DNA of 64,000 nucleotides, taken from NCBI GenBank assembly GCA_019241645.1, contig JAFAWQ010000043.1:124001-188000 (forward strand), given 5' to 3'. Below the pieces are notes generated by a model, which made no database searches, was not told where the DNA came from, and was given only the letters and a program-made list of their open reading frames with translations. The DNA is from Alphaproteobacteria bacterium (GTDB lineage Bacteria; Pseudomonadota; Alphaproteobacteria; Micropepsales; Micropepsaceae). Below, in pieces: positions 29,935 through 39,438 of this stretch. A program made the translations under genes and the position numbers. Numbering within the stretch: the stretch's first letter is position 1; every line of letters starts with the position of its first letter.

Positions 29935-30735
29935 GTGCGTCCCTGGCTGGCAAGGCTGAGTTTCGCGGCGTTCGTGCTGGCCGCGCTGACCGGCGCCATC
30001 GCGGCCGTTGGAACGCGTTTTGATGTCTGGTCGCCTACCTTCGGCCTATTCCATCTTTTTCCCTGGTGCATCTGCCTGGGACTCATGGCCTTTGTGCTCG
30101 GCGTCGTCTGGGCGCTGTGGGCCATGGCAGCCAATCGCGGCGAAGCTGCCCGGTACGGTACTATCGGGCTGGTCGGCGCGACTTTTCTGATTGCCGTACC
30201 GCTGTACGACGCCGCAATGGGATGGACTTCGCCGGCGATTCGAGACATTTCAACGGATGTCAACACTCCGCCCCAGTTTATTGCCTTGCAGGCGCGACGC
30301 CAGGCATACGCGCGCAGCCGACCTATAACGCCTGCCGATTACGACGGCCCAAAACTGGCGCGCGGACCCAATGGAAAAACCGCAACCGCGGCAGCGCTGC
30401 AGAAGAAATATTACAGCGACATTCGCACGCGGGCCGACCTTACCTCGCCCGAAAAGCTATTCGATCGGGCCGTGAAGACAGCCCATCGAATGGGATGGGA
30501 TGTTATCGCGGTAGTCCCGGAGCAGGGCCGTATCGAGGCTACAAGCACCAGTCTCTGGTTTGGGCTTAGCGATGACATCGCCATTCGTGTCAAAGGCGCG
30601 GGCGTCGGCGCGCGCCTGGATATCCGTTCAAAGAGCCGGGATGATTTGTCGGCCGGACCGTTCGGCGCTTCAGACATGGGCCGCAATGCCGCGCATGTGC
30701 GGGCATTTCTGAAAACTCTGTCCGACACCTACTGA
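29935..30735 (+). CDS. DUF1499 domain-containing membrane protein
   Basis: N-terminal TM helices and C-terminal KKYYSDIRTRADLTSPEKLFDRAVKTAHRMGWDVIAVVPEQGRIEATSTSLWFGLSDDIAIRVK; GTG start inferred. Confidence 0.82.
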   Translation: MRPWLARLSFAAFVLAALTGAIAAVGTRFDVWSPTFGLFHLFPWCICLGLMAFVLGVVWALWAMAANRGEAARYGTIGLVGATFLIAVPLYDAAMGWTSPAIRDISTDVNTPPQFIALQARRQAYARSRPITPADYDGPKLARGPNGKTATAAALQKKYYSDIRTRADLTSPEKLFDRAVKTAHRMGWDVIAVVPEQGRIEATSTSLWFGLSDDIAIRVKGAGVGARLDIRSKSRDDLSAGPFGASDMGRNAAHVRAFLKTLSDTY

Positions 30736-30737
30736 AC

Positions 30738-31643
30738 CTATCCGGCTGGCGTCCAGCAGTCCGCCTCTCGCCGAACCCGGCCTTCGGCCTGCAGCTGGAG
30801 CAGGTGCGCGAGAACGGTGCGGGACGCAGCGGGATGCAGGCGGGGATCCACATCGGCATACAAACGCGCCACGATGTCCGGGATGGTCGTTCCCCCCTCG
30901 CGCAGACAGACAACAATTTGGGCTTCCCGTTCGAGCCGGTGCTGAAGATACGCCTTCAGAAAGGGCTTGGAGTCACGGATCGGGCCGCCATGCGTAGGAT
31001 AGAGGATGCGGTCATGGCGTGCCAGCAATTTGCGCAATGAGGCAACATATAGCGCCATGTCGCCATCGGGCGGCGCCACCACCGTGGTGGACCAGCCCAT
31101 CACGTGGTCGCCGGTGAACAGCGCCTTCTCCCCGCGCAGTGCATAGCACATGTGATTGGAGGTGTGACCAGGCGTGTGAAGGCACTCTAGGGCGAAATCC
31201 CCACCTGCGATGACATCGCCATCGCGCACGGCGACATCAGGAACAAAGTTTAGGTCTCCAGCCTCCTCGGCCTTGGCATCATCGCCCATCCCTGAACCAT
31301 GTGGACCGAAGCCGTAGGTTTTTGCACCTGTCCACTCCTTGAGCTGTTGCGCCGCCGGAGAGTGATCGGAATGTGTGTGCGTGATGAGAATGTGCGTGAC
31401 GTGCTTGTCCCGAAGCGCGTGCCTGAGGGCATCGAGATGTTCCGGGACAAGAGGCCCCGGGTCGATAACTGCCACCTCGCGTGAAGTGTCGCCAGCCTCT
31501 ACAATGTAGACTCCGGTTCCACGGAAAGTGAATGGACCGGGATTATGCGCCAGCAGCCGGGATACCGTCGGCGAGAGCCGTTGCAATTCTCCATACGGCG
31601 CATTGAACGAGCGATCGAATGGGATCGTCACTTCGGGTCGCAA
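30738..31643 (-). CDS. MBL-fold metallo-hydrolase
   Basis: ILITHTHSDHSPAAQQLKEWTGAKTYGFG; CLHTPGHTSNHMCYALRGEKALFTGDHVMGW. Confidence 0.94.
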   Translation of the reverse strand: MRPEVTIPFDRSFNAPYGELQRLSPTVSRLLAHNPGPFTFRGTGVYIVEAGDTSREVAVIDPGPLVPEHLDALRHALRDKHVTHILITHTHSDHSPAAQQLKEWTGAKTYGFGPHGSGMGDDAKAEEAGDLNFVPDVAVRDGDVIAGGDFALECLHTPGHTSNHMCYALRGEKALFTGDHVMGWSTTVVAPPDGDMALYVASLRKLLARHDRILYPTHGGPIRDSKPFLKAYLQHRLEREAQIVVCLREGGTTIPDIVARLYADVDPRLHPAASRTVLAHLLQLQAEGRVRREADCWTPAG

Positions 31644-31981
31644 GTATGGCGGGACTGAATCCGCGCGCGGCGGTGAATTGCATGCGGTCGTGTGCGATGA
31701 ATCATCAGTTTTATTCTTAATGGGACGCGATGCACGAACCGCTCAAAGACATGCGATAGCCATTCGAAACGATGACGAAGATACTGCAGCCGCCGGCGCA
31801 TCGCTTTCGAATGCGTGGTCAGAATTGCGAGCCCCGTGAGCAACGGCATCATCCCAACCAGGGGAATTGGAATTGGCGCCGGCAGCAATACCAGGCCTGC
31901 GACAACCAGTCCCCATCCAAGCGCAAGCCAACAGGTTTTTTGCACAGGTCCGTTCCGTGTCCCGACCGCCGTAAGCGACAT
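31628..31981 (-). CDS. Small membrane protein (PGPGW-like)
   Basis: CWLALGWGLVVAGLVLLPAPIPIPLVGMMPLLTGLAILTTHSKAMRRRLQYLRHR; overlaps the MBL start by 16 bp. Confidence 0.55.
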   Translation of the reverse strand: MSLTAVGTRNGPVQKTCWLALGWGLVVAGLVLLPAPIPIPLVGMMPLLTGLAILTTHSKAMRRRLQYLRHRFEWLSHVFERFVHRVPLRIKLMIHRTRPHAIHRRARIQSRHTCDPK

Positions 31982-32122
31982 CTCCTATCTCCGCATCATG
32001 ACGCCTCTTTGGCGTCCGGGCGACGCTTGCATGCTTCCGTTAACAAATGGATGCGGAGGGGCAGACGTTCCGCAAGGGAAGATGCCGTGCGGGGGGATTC
32101 CTACCGTCTTTCGGCCGGCTGC

Positions 32123-32473
32123 CTAGAAATATGGCCGCCCTTCGAGGGCGCGGACGAGCCCCTTAAGGGTACGATAGAGCACCCAGACCGCGAGACCGAA
32201 CAGAATGGGGAATCCTACAAAGACAAAGCATAGCGGCACCGCCACTACACCCACCACGACCGCAATCCAGAAGGTCTCGATCAGATTCCCAAAATGCGAC
32301 TCCCACAGCGTGCCGCGTGCTTCGCCCCGCTCCACGTAGGCAAGCACCAACGCCACCATGGTGGCGATGTGGAGCGTCGGCCAGCCCAAGAGAAACAAGG
32401 CGTAGCAGAGTATCGCTGTGCCTCGGTACCTTTCGACCAAACCAGCCGGCTGCGGGTGGGAAACATCCGCCAT
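32123..32473 (-). CDS. Small multi-pass membrane protein (DUF4870-like)
   Basis: YRGTAILCYALFLLGWPTLHIATMVALVLAYVERGEARGTLWESHFGNLIETFWIAVVVGVVAVPLCF. Confidence 0.65.
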   Translation of the reverse strand: MADVSHPQPAGLVERYRGTAILCYALFLLGWPTLHIATMVALVLAYVERGEARGTLWESHFGNLIETFWIAVVVGVVAVPLCFVFVGFPILFGLAVWVLYRTLKGLVRALEGRPYF

Positions 32474-32603
32474 CGCGTTTCCTTCCGAATCACACGAGAT
32501 GTGGGACGCCCCGTCAGGAGCGTCAAGGCACCCATGCAGACCGGCGAACTAAAGCTTAAGGCAGAGCGAGAGCGAGACCCTCGGACTTCCAAGCTGGCGG
32601 CGC

Positions 32604-33188
32604 CTAGGACCGCGCTTGCTTTCCGGGCAGGAGCACAGCATCGATAACCTGCAGCACACCGTTGCGCTGATGAATGTCGTAGATGGAGATATCGGCCACC
32701 CGGCCTCGCTCATCCATCAGCGCGATGTTGGTCGGGCCATTCAGCATGGCAGTGACCGTATGGCCATCGAGCGTCTTCAACTTCGCTTCGCCGCCATTTG
32801 CGTTGATCATACCGAGTAGAGCCTGCGAGTCGAGCTGGCCTCGCACGACGAGATACCGCGCAGCATGGCGGGCGTCGGTAGCTGCGTCGCGTGATAGCGC
32901 GTTGTAGGCTGCGTTCGTTGGTGCAAAGACGGTGTACTGACCGCCATTCCGGAGCGTGTTGCCAACGCCGGCAGCCATCGCCACCTCCACGAAGGCAGTA
33001 TGCTCCGGCGATCGGGAGATGTTGTCATAGATGCTCGCACCGCTGAGCATCGCCTGGCCGGCTACCATTGGGTTCAGCGCATCGTGCGGAATGTCCGTTG
33101 CAGTCCCATTATCGCTTTTCGTGACCGCGCCGGTGCCCGCGCCAACAACAAGCGCTGCGGCGGCTGCTTTAATTGCCAAATGATGCAT
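32604..33188 (-). CDS. Fasciclin domain secreted protein
   Basis: YDNISRSPEHTAFVEVAMAAGVGNTLRNGGQYTVFAPTNAAYNALSRD ... GHTVTAMLNGPTNIALMDERGRVADISIYDIHQRNGVLQVIDAVLLP. Confidence 0.9.
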   Translation of the reverse strand: MHHLAIKAAAAALVVGAGTGAVTKSDNGTATDIPHDALNPMVAGQAMLSGASIYDNISRSPEHTAFVEVAMAAGVGNTLRNGGQYTVFAPTNAAYNALSRDAATDARHAARYLVVRGQLDSQALLGMINANGGEAKLKTLDGHTVTAMLNGPTNIALMDERGRVADISIYDIHQRNGVLQVIDAVLLPGKQARS

Positions 33189-33347
33189 GTCGCGCTTCGA
33201 TCCTCTGCAGGAAGTCAAATGCACGCCAGCGCCGCTGGTTCCGCTCGCCTTAAAGGTGCCCCAATTGTGCTCTGATAAAAAAACGATGCATAGGGAGAAA
33301 AGCAGTAGATTTTGAGAAAGCACGGCAACAATGGGAAGCAGTTCGAG

Positions 33348-33686
33348 CTACTTTCCTTTTGTATGGGTTTCCCAGAGGGCCCTGTTTTGGTCGGCCGTGT
33401 AGATCACCAGATTGCCGTCATCCTGGGCGGCCAGATAAGCATTCGGATGGCCGCCCGTGTCGCTCGCCCAAATGCATTTTCCGCCAGCATCATAGATCGC
33501 CAGATTGCCGTCCGCTTGCATGGCAAGGCGTTCGCCACGCGTACCGCTTTCCCAGACCACACCGTTGTTGCGTACATTCCAGACTTGCAGATTGCCCGAT
33601 GGTGTAAACCACAGGCGGTAATACAGGCCCATGTTCCATGATGTGTCGCGGCGAAATTCTATCGCCTGAAAAAGCACTTTTCCCAT
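33348..33686 (-). CDS. Bulb-type (D-mannose-binding) lectin domain protein
   Basis: QxDxNxVxY-type motifs: MQADGNLAIYDAGGKCIWASDTGG and AQDDGNLVIYTADQNRALWETHT, plus a degenerate FTPSGNLQVWN. Confidence 0.82.
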   Translation of the reverse strand: MGKVLFQAIEFRRDTSWNMGLYYRLWFTPSGNLQVWNVRNNGVVWESGTRGERLAMQADGNLAIYDAGGKCIWASDTGGHPNAYLAAQDDGNLVIYTADQNRALWETHTKGK

Positions 33687-33801
33687 ACTGTTACAGTCCC
33701 TGATGACTTTATTCTTGCACAGGCATTCGGCCGACCGCCAGAACCATACGGAACCTTACCTTCATGAGGATCGTAACAAAGCCTAGCATATCCCAATCCG
33801 C

Positions 33802-34452
33802 TTAGCGCTCGAGGCTACTCCCTGGATTGCCGATGACGCTCAGGAATTCACGACGCGTGAGCGGGTTCTCGCGGAACTGCCCCAACATCGTCGAGGTGAC
33901 CATAACCACGCCGGGTTTGTGAACGCCGCGCGTGGTCATGCATTGATGCGTCGCCTCGATTACGACGCCAACACCGTCGGGCTCCAGGACGGTTTGAATA
34001 CAATGCGCGATCTGCGCGGTCATTTTCTCCTGCACCTGAAAACGGCGGGCGTAGGCGTCCACGACTCGCGCCAGTTTCGAAATCCCCACCACCTTGGTGT
34101 TTGGCAGATAGCCGACATGAACCTGCCCGATAATGGGCGCGAGATGGTGCTCGCAATGGGACTCGAAGCGAATCCCTTTCAGGGTCACCATTTCGTCGTA
34201 GCCCTCCACCTCCTCGAAGGTGCGGCGCATGTATTCTTCCGGGTCTTGGCTATAGCCGGAAAACCATTCCTCGAAGGCACGCACGACGCGCGCCGGCGTT
34301 TCCCGCATGCCTTCGCGATCAGGATCATCGCCGGCCCACAGGATGAGTGTGCGCAAGGCCCGCTCTGCCTCTTCGCGCGAGGGTCGCGACTCGCGGGGCT
34401 GCGGCCTGACGGAACAGAATGCTGTTTGCTTTGGCTTCAGAATCTGAGACAT
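33802..34452 (-). CDS. folE: GTP cyclohydrolase I
   Basis: [76 protein letters not shown]. Confidence 0.97.
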   Translation of the reverse strand: MSQILKPKQTAFCSVRPQPRESRPSREEAERALRTLILWAGDDPDREGMRETPARVVRAFEEWFSGYSQDPEEYMRRTFEEVEGYDEMVTLKGIRFESHCEHHLAPIIGQVHVGYLPNTKVVGISKLARVVDAYARRFQVQEKMTAQIAHCIQTVLEPDGVGVVIEATHQCMTTRGVHKPGVVMVTSTMLGQFRENPLTRREFLSVIGNPGSSLER

Positions 34453-34519
34453 GGGCTTTCACGCGAAAAGGCGGCGCGGCGGAGGAATTCCGCCGGACCG
34501 CATCAGATAAACAAGTTAC

Positions 34520-34993
34520 CTAGTGAATCTGACGGCGCTCGTGCGGGCTTTCAAGCAGGAACATTGGGATGTCAACTTCAAAGGACTCTCCCGAAACGTT
34601 CCGCATCATATAACGGCCGCTCATGGCACCGGACGCAGTCGGCAAAGGACAGCCGCTGGTGTATTCGAAGCATTGTCCCGGCTCCAGCACCGGCTGCGCG
34701 CCCACCACGCCAGGTCCCCGAACTTCCTGCCGATGGCCCATTTCGTCGGTGATCTGCCAATAACGCGACATCAGCTGAACCGTGTCGGCACCGCAATTCT
34801 CGATGGTGATGGTATATGACCACAGGAACCGGCTGTCTTCGGGCGAGGACTGATCCGCCAGGAAGGCCGGCAGCACCCGCACGCGAATGGCGCGTGTGGT
34901 CTGCTCGTAAACCGGAAAACGGGTCAGCCCGCCTTCGATCGAGATTTGCCCCTGCATCTGCCCAATATCATGGCAGATTTTCCACATTTGCAA
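34520..34993 (-). CDS. apaG: ApaG domain protein
   Basis: FLWSYTITIENCGADTVQLMSRYWQITDEMGHRQEVRGPGVVGAQPVLEPGQCFEYTSGCPLPTASGAMSGRYMM; start uncertain. Confidence 0.93.
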   Translation of the reverse strand: MQMWKICHDIGQMQGQISIEGGLTRFPVYEQTTRAIRVRVLPAFLADQSSPEDSRFLWSYTITIENCGADTVQLMSRYWQITDEMGHRQEVRGPGVVGAQPVLEPGQCFEYTSGCPLPTASGAMSGRYMMRNVSGESFEVDIPMFLLESPHERRQIH

Positions 34994-35023
34994 GACGTGA
35001 GACGCCGGTCCCTGAACGATAAC

Positions 35024-35479
35024 TCACAGGCGTGCTTCCACAGTCACGTCGGTGCGGACGGAGCTGGCAATGAAGCATTCGTGGTGCGACTGGTGGTGGA
35101 TCTCGCCCAGAGTGGCGCCGTTCATTTTCGTGTCCGGCGCAAATCTCACGCCAGGACGCAAAATCACCCGCGCCATCCACAACTTTCCATCCGGGCCTTT
35201 CTCCAGAAAGCCAACCGCTTCGTCCTCGTAGGCATCGACCAAGAGCCCCTTGCGGGCACAGATCGCCAGGAATGTGAGCATATGGCAGCTGGACAGTGAC
35301 GCTACAAATGCTTCTTCCGGGTCCACACGGTCCGCGTCGCCCCGAAAGGCAGGGGCCGACGAGGCCGGCAAGCGAATGGCGCCGCCCTTGAACGTCATCT
35401 CGTGCGCCCGGTTGTAGGCTTCGTAGGCAAAACTCTGCGTTTGTCTCGTCCACAGGATACCTGCATGATGCTCCGACAT
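35024..35479 (-). CDS. OsmC family peroxiredoxin-like protein
   Basis: DPEEAFVASLSSCHMLTFLAICARKGLLVDAYEDEAVGFLEK. Confidence 0.9.
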   Translation of the reverse strand: MSEHHAGILWTRQTQSFAYEAYNRAHEMTFKGGAIRLPASSAPAFRGDADRVDPEEAFVASLSSCHMLTFLAICARKGLLVDAYEDEAVGFLEKGPDGKLWMARVILRPGVRFAPDTKMNGATLGEIHHQSHHECFIASSVRTDVTVEARL

Positions 35480-35572
35480 GCCGCTGCGCTGCCTTTGCTC
35501 AACAATGTGTCCAGGAACCGGTACGCGAGCCGTTCTTGCCGCGCAACTCTCCCGTGCCTAAGGTCGGCAGCG

Positions 35573-35989
35573 ATGAAACCCCTCAATCATCACTCCGCCC
35601 TCATCTATGTGATGGTGATTGTCTCGGCCGCGGACGGCGTCATGAGCGACCGCGAGCTTCACGCCATTGGCGAAATCGTGAAAACGCTGCCGGCGTTTCG
35701 TGGCTTCGAGCAGCACCGGCTGTTGCCCGTAGCGCAGGAATGCGCCGCCATGCTGCGCGAGCCGGACTCCCTCGATGCGGTCTTGAGCCTGGTGCGGGAG
35801 GCCCTGCCGCACGCTTTGCGCGAAACTGCTTATGCTCTCGCGGTTGAGATCGCGCTCACGGATTCGCGCGTCATGCTGGAAGAGCTGCGCGTGGTTGATC
35901 TGCTGCGTCGCAACCTTGGGCTCGACCGGCTGGTCGCAGCCGCCATCGAACGGGGTGCGAGAGCCCGGTACCAGATCTCCCCGGAATGA
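35573..35989 (+). CDS. TerB-like tellurite resistance family protein
   Basis: IYVMVIVSAADGVMSDRELHAIGEIVKTLPAFRGF; EIALTDSRVMLEELRVVDLLRRNLGLD. Confidence 0.78.
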   Translation: MKPLNHHSALIYVMVIVSAADGVMSDRELHAIGEIVKTLPAFRGFEQHRLLPVAQECAAMLREPDSLDAVLSLVREALPHALRETAYALAVEIALTDSRVMLEELRVVDLLRRNLGLDRLVAAAIERGARARYQISPE

Positions 35990-36480
35990 AACGCCTTCTG
36001 CTTCTTCGCCATGCCAAGACGGAACAGGCGAACAAGGACACGCCGGCCGACTTCTCCCGCGCGCTGACTGAGCGCGGCCGTGCCGATGCCGTGGCGATGG
36101 GACAACAGCTGGCGGGGAAGGCCTATTTGCCCGACCTCATCCTATGCTCGCCGTCTGCGCGCACCCGGCAGACGCTCGAACTGGTCAATCGGGAGCTGCG
36201 TAGCCCCTCGGAATGCCGCTATGTGGACGCCATCTATGCCGCGGGAGCGCGGCAGCTGCTTTCGCTCCTTCAGGCGCTTCAGGATAAGGCTGATATGGTC
36301 ATGGTGGTCGGCCACAATCCGGCCCTGGAAGACAGCCTCGGACTGCTCACAAGAGAAGCCACGACGCCGCGGGTATTTCCGCCGGCAGCTGTCGCCGTGA
36401 TTGATTTCGACATTTCGGCCTGGCGCGAAATAGCACCCTGCACCGGCGCGTTAGCAGAATTGTTGCGTCCGAAAAACTAG
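35986..36480 (+). CDS. Histidine phosphatase (SixA-like) family protein
   Basis: KRLLLLRHAKTEQANKDTPADFSRALTERGRADAVAMGQQL; VVGHNPALEDSLGLL; 4-bp overlap with preceding gene. Confidence 0.92.
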   Translation: MKRLLLLRHAKTEQANKDTPADFSRALTERGRADAVAMGQQLAGKAYLPDLILCSPSARTRQTLELVNRELRSPSECRYVDAIYAAGARQLLSLLQALQDKADMVMVVGHNPALEDSLGLLTREATTPRVFPPAAVAVIDFDISAWREIAPCTGALAELLRPKN

Positions 36481-37103
36481 TGCGCCCGGCTGCGCTCGGC
36501 GAGCGCCAGCTTCGGCCAACCGAAAGCATTTTCCGGCACCGGATCGCCCATCAGCCGTACCGTGCGCTCGGCGATCAGGCGCCCCCCCATGGCTTCATAG
36601 AAAAATCGGACAGGATTTTTGGCATGCGCCCAGATGACGCATGAGGAGTGCCCGCGTTTGCGGAGCGACAGAAATGCGCCCTCCAGAAGGATACGGCCGC
36701 TGCCGCATCCGTAAAAGGCCGGATCGACATACAGCGTGTAGACCTCGCCATCGAAGCCAACAGCGTTGTCCCGCGCGGGACCGAAGCTCGCCATACCGAT
36801 CAGCCCAACCCCTACACATTCCGCGACCAGCACGGACTCTCTCCCACGCGCGCCAATCGCGGCCCGCCACCGCGCCGTCTGTCCCCGTGTCGTCATCGCA
36901 CACAACAACCGGTTCGGCAGGATCCCGGCATAAGCATCGTGCCAAGATTCGATGTAAACGCGCGCCACCTCCGCTGCATCGCCGGGAAGCGCCTGTCTGA
37001 CAGAGATTGCGGGGCGATCCATACGCGCATGTTGACCCGAGTGTTTTCGGGCGGCAAGTCCCGGGCCGAAATTAGTGCGAGGCCCGCCAGCGTCTTGCTG
37101 CAC
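36477..37103 (-). CDS. GNAT family N-acetyltransferase
   Basis: ISVRQALPGDAAEVARVYIESWHDAYAGILP; EVYTLYVDPAFYGCGSGRILLEGAFLSLRKRG. Confidence 0.88.
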   Translation of the reverse strand: MQQDAGGPRTNFGPGLAARKHSGQHARMDRPAISVRQALPGDAAEVARVYIESWHDAYAGILPNRLLCAMTTRGQTARWRAAIGARGRESVLVAECVGVGLIGMASFGPARDNAVGFDGEVYTLYVDPAFYGCGSGRILLEGAFLSLRKRGHSSCVIWAHAKNPVRFFYEAMGGRLIAERTVRLMGDPVPENAFGWPKLALAERSRAH

Positions 37104-37481
37104 TGCGCAACGAGGTCCGAAGGCGGCACCTTTAGTCGCAACTTTTCAGTTTCAGCCCTGGCGATCCGATCGCGACCAGACTTTTCAAAACCGCAAAAGG
37201 GTTTACACTCTTTCACCAAATCAGCCGCCGTGCTGGGCGTGAAACGTCCGACGAGCGGCGTAATTTGATGGCAGGGGTGAAGAGGCGAAGGCTCGCGCGG
37301 ATATACGCGGGAGTGGAGGCGTTATGCGTTCTGAGTGGAACGAACCCGGTTTGGAAATTGGCTCACAGCGGAGTGAAGGAATCGATCTGAAATGTGATGG
37401 GGTTCACCTGTCTTGTCATGTCCGTCCGGGGCCACGACATAAGTTGTGGAGGGCGTGTTGGATATCGAGGAGTCAGGAACA

Positions 37482-39425
37482 ATGAGCACGCTGGACGTGT
37501 TCGATATCTTTGCGCGGGATTACGCGCGTGATCGCTTTGAAACGATGAGCCTGCGCGACTGGCTGCTGGCCGCGCGCGACGACAGGATGCTCTACGCGAG
37601 CCCCGCCGAAAGGCTGATGGCGGCAATCGGCGAGCCGGAGTTGGTCGACACGGCGCAGGATCCGCGGCTTGGCCGCCTGTTCTTCAATCGCACCATCAAG
37701 ATCTACCGCGCCTTCGACGGCTTCTTTGGCATGGAAGACACCATCGAACGCATCGTCGGCTACTTCCGCCACGCCGCGCAGGGCCTGGAGGAACGGCGGC
37801 AGATTCTGTATCTGCTAGGACCCGTTGGAGGCGGCAAGTCCTCGCTCGCCGAACGCCTCAAAGACCTGACCGAGAAGCACCCGATCTACGTGCTGAAGGC
37901 AGGCGAGCAGATCAGCCCCGTGCTTGAATCTCCGCTTGGCCTGTTTCGCTCGGAAGAATTGTCTTCATTGCTGGCGGAGCGCTACGGCATCGACCGGCAC
38001 CGCCTTACGGGCGTCATGAGTCCTTGGGCGGTAAAGCGGCTCGACGAATTCGGCGGCGACATTTCCCGGTTCGAGGTGGCGCGGCTCTATCCCTCGAAGT
38101 TGCGCCAGATCGCCATCGCCAAGACCGAGCCGGGCGACGAGAACAATCAGGATATCTCCGCGCTGGTCGGCAAGGTCGATATTCGCAAGCTCGAACATTA
38201 CAGCCAGAACGATCCGGATGCGTATTCCTTCTCCGGCGGATTGTGCCGGGCCAATCAGGGCCTGCTGGAATTCGTGGAGATGTTCAAAGCACCGATCAAG
38301 GTGCTGCACCCGCTGCTGACCGCGACGCAGGAAGGCAACTACATCGGCACCGAAACGCTCGGTCCGATTCCGTTCAACGGCACGATCCTCGCGCACTCCA
38401 ACGAGGCCGAATGGCAGGTGTTCAAGGCGAACCGCAACAACGAGGCGTTCCTCGACCGCATCTGCGTCATCGCCGTGCCCTATTGCCTGCGCGCCACTGA
38501 TGAAACCCAAATCTATCGGAAGCTGATCAATACGAGTGAACTGTCCGGCGCGCCCTGTGCGCCGGAGACCCTCGAGATGCTGGCGAAGTTCTGCGTCATG
38601 ACGCGCCTCAAGGAACACGAGAACTCCAACCTGACCTCCAAGATGCGTGTCTATGATGGGGAAAAACTGAAGGATACCGATCCGAAGGCCAAGACCCTGC
38701 AGGAGTACAAGGACACTGCCGGCATCGATGAGGGTATGACGGGCATTTCCACCCGCTTTGCCTACAAGACGCTTTCCGAGACCTTCAATTACGACGTCAA
38801 CGAGGTGGCCGCCGATCCGGTACACCTGATGTACGTGCTCGAGCAGTCGATCAAGCGGGAGCAGTACCACAGCGACACCGAGAAGAAGTACCTGGAATTC
38901 ATCAAGGCGGAGCTGGCGCCGCGCTACGCCGACTTCATCGGTAAAGAGATTCAGAAGGCGTACCTGGAGAGCTACGGCGAGTACGGCCAGAACCTGTTCG
39001 ACCGCTACATCGCCTATGCGGATGCGTGGATCGAAGACCAGGATTTCAAGGACGCCGACACCGGCCAACTACTCGACCGCGGCGCGCTCGATAACGAATT
39101 GTCGAAAATCGAGAAGCCAGCCGGCATCGCCAACCCCAAGGATTTTCGAAATGAGGTGGTGAAATTCGCGCTGCGCTACCGGGCGCAGAACGAGGGCAGG
39201 AATCCAGCCTGGACGGCCTATGAGAAAATCCGCAGCGTCATCGAGAAGCGGATGTTCACGCAGGTGGAGGACTTGCTGCCGGTCATCAGCTTCGAGTCCA
39301 AGAAGGACAACGAAACGGCGAGCAAGCACAACGAGTTCGTCAAGCGCATGCTGGCGCGCGGCTACACGCCGAGACAGGTAAGGCGCCTCGTCGAGTGGTA
39401 CATGCGCGTGAACAAGGCGGGGTGA
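37482..39425 (+). CDS. prkA: PrkA family serine protein kinase
   Basis: MSTLDVFDIFARDYARDRFETMSLRDWLLAARDD; YLLGPVGGGKSSLAERLKDL; followed by yeaH and spoVR homologues. Confidence 0.95.
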   Translation: MSTLDVFDIFARDYARDRFETMSLRDWLLAARDDRMLYASPAERLMAAIGEPELVDTAQDPRLGRLFFNRTIKIYRAFDGFFGMEDTIERIVGYFRHAAQGLEERRQILYLLGPVGGGKSSLAERLKDLTEKHPIYVLKAGEQISPVLESPLGLFRSEELSSLLAERYGIDRHRLTGVMSPWAVKRLDEFGGDISRFEVARLYPSKLRQIAIAKTEPGDENNQDISALVGKVDIRKLEHYSQNDPDAYSFSGGLCRANQGLLEFVEMFKAPIKVLHPLLTATQEGNYIGTETLGPIPFNGTILAHSNEAEWQVFKANRNNEAFLDRICVIAVPYCLRATDETQIYRKLINTSELSGAPCAPETLEMLAKFCVMTRLKEHENSNLTSKMRVYDGEKLKDTDPKAKTLQEYKDTAGIDEGMTGISTRFAYKTLSETFNYDVNEVAADPVHLMYVLEQSIKREQYHSDTEKKYLEFIKAELAPRYADFIGKEIQKAYLESYGEYGQNLFDRYIAYADAWIEDQDFKDADTGQLLDRGALDNELSKIEKPAGIANPKDFRNEVVKFALRYRAQNEGRNPAWTAYEKIRSVIEKRMFTQVEDLLPVISFESKKDNETASKHNEFVKRMLARGYTPRQVRRLVEWYMRVNKAG

Positions 39426-39438
39426 GGCCCACGCGGGC

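Noticed and set aside
28502-29959. 485-aa plus-strand ORF opposite the AAA ATPase
   Set aside because: Antisense shadow; minus strand has Walker A/B motifs.
33740-33775. EcfG-like GGAAC-N17-CGTA on plus strand
   Set aside because: Minus-35 half matches but the minus-10 box is CGTA not CGTT, and no plus-strand gene follows.
37104-37440. Possible RNA gene or EcfG promoter upstream of prkA (GGAAC at about 37338)
   Set aside because: No CGTT box at 16-17 nt spacing and no tRNA-like cloverleaf recognised.
37965-39068. 367-aa minus-strand ORF inside prkA
   Set aside because: Antisense shadow of the conserved PrkA kinase.
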